Of a stretch of 60,000 nucleotides of DNA, positions 48,801 to 54,800 are shown in pieces. The stretch is from Symsagittifera roscoffensis (lineage: Eukaryota > Xenacoelomorpha > Acoela > Convolutidae): assembly GCF_963678635.1 (NCBI RefSeq), contig NC_087071.1, positions 31,424,141-31,484,140 on the forward strand, written 5' to 3'. Position numbers and translations under genes: made by a program. Position 1 is the first letter of the stretch. Every line of letters begins with the position of its first letter. Below the pieces are notes generated by a model that did not search any database, was not told where the DNA came from, and saw nothing but the letters and a program-made list of their open reading frames with translations.

Positions 48801-51800
48801 CGCTGGTAGCTTCAGGTTGTTATACTTGTTCATCGAAATTTCAATTTTTCCTTCAGTTATTTGTTTTTTTTCCTTCGTCGTTTTTGAAAAACTCAAAAAT
48901 TCAAAGCTTCATACGCCGAGCGTCTTGCATGATCTTTCTATTACACAGCTTAGTTTTCAGACAATTGCACGAAAAAGAAGAGAATGTTTCAAACTGTAAA
49001 TCAAATCCAACAGCTGCGCCATAAACTTTTTCTAAAATTGTGTCTAAATCTTTTAAGCTTTCGTTGTCAAAATTATAAGCATACCGAACAGCTAGATGGA
49101 AAAAATTCAATGATTCGAAGGAAACAGAAAAACACTAATTTTCACTAAAAGTTACGTTAATCGACTTTTTTTTTACAAATAATGATCTAATTTTTCAAAA
49201 AAATTCATATTTCAAAACGCAACGCAAAATTATATAATGTTAAAGCTCTTTGACTTTCATGAAAGTTTTTACGGCCAAATTTAATCAATTTGAGGATATT
49301 GAATAATTAAGTTAATTTTTCATTCCGCAGAGAAAAATAAATTTTTAAAGTCCATTTCCAAAATAAAAAGTGAGTCGCATTTTTCGTGAGCTTCAGTCTT
49401 TTGCTGTTCGATAGTGGGTTTGCTTTCTTTTCAAAACACGGAACAAGACTGCTCGTATCAGGGCGAAACCCTGAATGTTCTGACTGCCTTTTAAAGCTTT
49501 ATGGAGCAGTAATAACATTAAAAATTTCAATTTTTAGAAAAATTTTTTTTTATACATTTAATTTTTTTCAAATAAAAATCATCTACCCACAAGCCATATA
49601 AAGTACAGAAGGATAAATTTTGCTCCTTGTAACAAAACCATTATGGCAAATAAGCTTCTTTCAACCAATTTGGAACGATTTTAAGACGGATAAACTCTCT
49701 GCTTACGCGTTAATAGCGCGAAATACATCGCGCGTTAATTGTCCCAAATTGGCCAAAATGGCAATATTTAAACCCCCATAACTTAATGGAAAATGATCAC
49801 AGGTAAAATATCTTTTCAAATTTGAGTTCAAGACAACAATATCTTTTGAATGATACAAAAAAATTCCATCAAAAATGGTTAGTTAAAAAGTCGAAATTTG
49901 TCTGAAGAAAAAAAAACCCACCCCGAGCACAAATATTCCGTTACTTTCGTATCGAAAGTCGGAACAAAAACTGAGCTGAATAACTAAGCAAAATCATACT
50001 GCAGAAAGTAAAAACTGAGCGTAAACAATTTTTCAGACATTTCCTGAAAAAAAAAGGATAAAAAAAACAATCATCTGTCTTCACTACGTTCATCGACTCT
50101 TAAAAGATTCATCCTCTCAAATATTTTAATTACATTGAAAACTTTTGAATAATGTTTTTCTCAGAGTAAAGAGTTTTAGGTTTCCAAAACATTGCAAAAT
50201 CAGAATCCAATGTTTTTGGTTTCGCAAAACAGGAATTTGATTTTTTGAAAGGTATGACAAAATGTATTGTTACAAATTATATAGCTTCCTTGACCATCAT
50301 GAGCTTAACAAATGAATTATAATGGAATTAAAATCCAATTCATGTCTCGAAACCACGTGATAAATACTTCCAATGGAACTATTTTTGAGTTTGTGATGAA
50401 CATTATTTCATTTTTTTGATTATGAAACTCCAGTGCGAAATCGGCGAGGGTCTGTAGTTTTTAACAGTTTTAGTGGACAATGTCCTAAATTTTTGAAATA
50501 TTCTAATCGGCGTGAATTTCTTTTTTGAAAGTTCGCATGGAAAATCAGTGCTGAATGAAAAAAAAATGAAAAAATGAATAGTTTTAAGTAAATTATCTTC
50601 AATCAAATTCGTTGACGGAACACGATTTTATCAAAAGTTTGGCAGTAACTATAAATTTGCTCATTTTACAGCTGATGTCGATCAATGTTAGTAAAAGGAG
50701 CCTCTGAGTGTATAAGGGGTAAAACTATTGCTACAGTGGTCCATAAAAGCTCCACAAACTCACCTTGAAGTCTCAATTTCTCTTCAGCAGTCGAGGTCAA
50801 AGGGCGCACGGATAAAAGCTCGGTCAAGTTCACTTCAGTAACGCCTTCCGTGTCCCCATTAGGGTGAGAATGGGACGAGTTGATTTTAGGGAAGAATCCC
50901 CCACCTAAAGTAGATTTTCCTTAAAAATACCAAACGGGTCAATGTTTTTTTTCGAGGGCATACCGAAAGTTTTATCGACCATGTTATAGGTTGAGCAAAC
51001 TAATTTTTTAGTGATCCTTAATGATCTTTTTGTGCAGATATCTACTGCGCCACAAGCAAGATATTGGCAAAAGGAGACAAAATTACTTATATAAGGTGAA
51101 TTTTAGAAGGTTTTGACGAAAAAACTGCGGCCTAATATTCGCGTTGCTCCGTCATATTTAATTTAAATGAACACTTTTTCAGAAAAACTTTAAAAGATAT
51201 CGGCAAAAAATTGAGTTCGTACAAAAATTATATAGAGGAGCTGTTTGGTTGGCGAGAGTGTCGAACTCCTGACCCCCTCACAAACCGAACAAAACTTTTT
51301 ATGTCAATTTTTCGCCGATATCTACTTTTAGACATCTAGTTTACGTTCATCGACGTTTATCAAGTATTTTTTCTATGATAGTGATAGAAGAATTATCATA
51401 GAAAAAATTCAATTTATTTTTCAATTCAATTTATTTTTGAGAGCCTTTTTCGAGCCAAACTGAAGTAAACAAGAAACGTAGACTTCTAAACAGTCCAAAC
51501 TGCACTCACCCCCATTGCCTCCAACATCTGGCATGTCTTCTCCCCCCGATGGGAATATGGGGGAGGAGGAAGAGGGAAGTTCCAGAGGGGGTTCCATATT
51601 TGTGTTGCTGTAGGTTAAAGACCTGTCTGATGACTTAGGGGTTCTTGATGTCGACGAACAAGGACTGTGTATTGGTCTGCAGCATCAATAAGAAAACGGT
51701 TATTTAAAAAAAAAAATTTTGAACGTTTTTATAAAACGTTGGGTATTAAAACAGTTGCAAATCAAAATAGATCGTTTTTATCTGTGATAACGTGTTTTTA

Positions 51801-54800
51801 GGAAAAAACTATTATAATAACAAAAATGAACGCATTTAGAATCTCAATTTTTTAGAGAACTTTTTCGAACATAAGCGGAAACTGAAGTCAAAGGGCGTTG
51901 GTGAAAACGGAGTCTTAGTTTTTATAAATCAAACTAAGAAATTCATTCGCAAATTTCGGCGTGATAGATAAAATATGAGGAGGTTTGATTATGCCCTGTG
52001 GACAAATACATCGTCGAGCTTGTCTATCTTTTTTACTTTTTAAAAGAAGCTTTGAAAATTAATAAGAAAAATTTCTTGTTTGCTAGAAACTTTCATCCCA
52101 TATAAACAAATTAGTTATATCACTAAGCTTTCAATATATTTCTTTAAGAGCTGTAGTTTTTTTGGTGGTTTTTCAAAAGCATGTAAATATTTTTCTAGAG
52201 CAGCTTTTAACCAGGTTAAAAACGTCAGTTTTGTAAATAAATATAAGCAATTTGTGTTATATCTGCATTTTGGTTTACAATGGTCAGCTGAACAAACTAA
52301 AATCATTATAGAGATTAAAACTCACAATTTTGCGATTTTCTAATCGCAAACTACTAAATCTCACGTCAGAAAAGCAATCGAATTAAAAGTACCTTGAACG
52401 AAAAAACAAACCGAACAAATGCTCTTAAGTTTTTCTTAATCTGAACATGTAATCAGTTGATCTGAATGTATGTATTTGGACTGTGCAAAAGAAGAACATG
52501 TATTTTTGCACCTGCGAAAAAAGTATGAAGCGTATAATAGAAGTGTAGTTTTTCAGTCGTCCATCATTAAATGAATAAAATATCAAACTGACTTTTTGAG
52601 AGCCTTTCTTAGGCCAAAAAATCATTTCATGCCTGATGGAATGGGATTTCAGTACCAATTTCAAAGTTGTAAAATCAATATTTTATGAGAAAGAGTTTGA
52701 AAGTCTTCAATAGTGTCCGGTTCAATATCATCTGATCAAGTGATACCATTTAATAAAGTTTTAAAAAAAACGAAAAATTTAAACCCAATTTCAAGTTTTA
52801 AGTATTGGCACAATTGGTCAGTCTTTCGATTAAAATACTAGGAATGTTTATGGGACATCATAACGCATCATTATGTGTTACATCAGACCTTTTTGTTATT
52901 ACTGAACTTACAAAGGATAGTGTCTATCGGAAATTTTTCCGCATAAAAAATCTCAAATTCAATAACCGTACGGCTTTTAGTTTAAACTTAGGTTTATTGA
53001 AAACGAGTTTTTGATTGCAAAAAAAAGACAAATGCTTTCTACTCGGTGTGGCTCTCATTCTTGAGGCAAATAGCGGCTCTTTAACTGGCAGTTCTCAACG
53101 GACTTTTTCGCCATTACATAATGATAATTGATTGTGTTTCTGCGTTTTCCCGAGGTTATATGAATAGCTATCAGGCCTGTCTAAGCATTTTCCGTTTCTA
53201 CAATTTACCCACATGCCATATTGAGCGACTTTGTTGCGCAAAGCTCATTTGGTAATTTTCTACATATCAACGCCCCGAGCTCAATTTCTATAAATGAATA
53301 GTTCAACAGCAACCACTTTCTTAAGTTAAACGAGAAAGCGGTTTGTCACTGTCAACATAATAGCCAACAACTGATAATTAAATATGTGAATCTTGCTCTA
53401 ATAAGACGTAAGGTTATTAACAACAATAATTTTTTGCAACATTTTTAAGTTTTTTTGCGAAGCAAACAAAGCTATAAATTTCAAAAATTCGAACTTCGAG
53501 TTTCGAATTATTTGAAAAATGTTCATCACTTGAAAACCATGCGCAAAAACTCAAATTTTCCGCGAATTAGTTCTCTATGAAATACTTGAAGTATTTTGTA
53601 ATTTCATTGCCCAAATAACTGACTTGAATATCTGTAACAATTTTATGATCAATCTCGAATTTGATTTTGAAATAGTCAAACTTCGAATTCTAATTTTTAA
53701 ATTTTTAGCGCTTTAAATCCATTAGCTTCAAAAACTTCAAAACATAAGATGTTTACTTATTCAAAAATTGAAGAAGTTTGAAAAATGGTTCACGCTATAA
53801 AATAACTTCAAATGTGTTTCAAGTTTAAATGCTTGAGTAGCCTGCTTAAAAAAACTTGATTTTTCGGAAAGTAACTGTTTCAAGGAAATATCTTGAAAAA
53901 ATTTAAAGTTTCAAGGCTTTCAAGTAAATTCACTTCAAAAAACCTTCAGCGCTCGCCTAACTGGCTTAGAAACAACTTAATTCTTGCCTATTCTTTGATA
54001 GTATGCAATAAATTCTAGATTCGCCTTTCGCCGAGAAAAATTATTTTCGTGCAAATCAATTTCAGGTAAGAAATAAGATAAATGATATTATTGCTTAAAT
54101 AGCTTGCTCAGAAAAACTAATTTTTTGGCAAATCGATTTAAGGTAAAAATGAACATGAAAAAGCTTAAAAGTATCATCATTTGAATAGCGGTATTGAACA
54201 ATTTTAAAAAAAACTCCGAGTCGCCTGCAGACAAAAATATAGTCAGGAAATATAGTCATAGTGATTAATTTTACATAAAAATTTAGTTTTTATCAGCATA
54301 TGACTAACGCGAACGATGATATTTTTGGGTACTTTGAAATTTTATTTATTTAAAGAGCTTCAAAACTTGATTAACCAGCTCAAGAAAAAACGTTTAGAAA
54401 AAAGAAAATTTTGTTTATCGTAAAAAAGGAGAGAGTAAAAATGGCTTACTTAGACTAACACTGACACAAGAAAATTAAAACTTTTATCATTTGAAAGTTT
54501 TGGTTAGAAAAAGTCAAAATTTTGCGAAACGACCACAACAGACCACGTATGAAACAAAATGAAAATATTCCAAGACTCATCGCTTGCTCGTATAAACGTT
54601 GAGGTTATGCAAATCGATTCACTGTGAATTGACTCCTTTGTTTCAGTAGTTTCAAGATTTTTTTGGCCTGGTCATAAAAACACAAATTTTGCAAACCGAT
54701 TCAAGGGATAAAAAACATGAAAATTTTACTTGAAAGTTTAATAGAATCTATGGCTTGCGCAGAAAAACCGGCTTTAATATGAGCTTATTCACGTTAAAAA

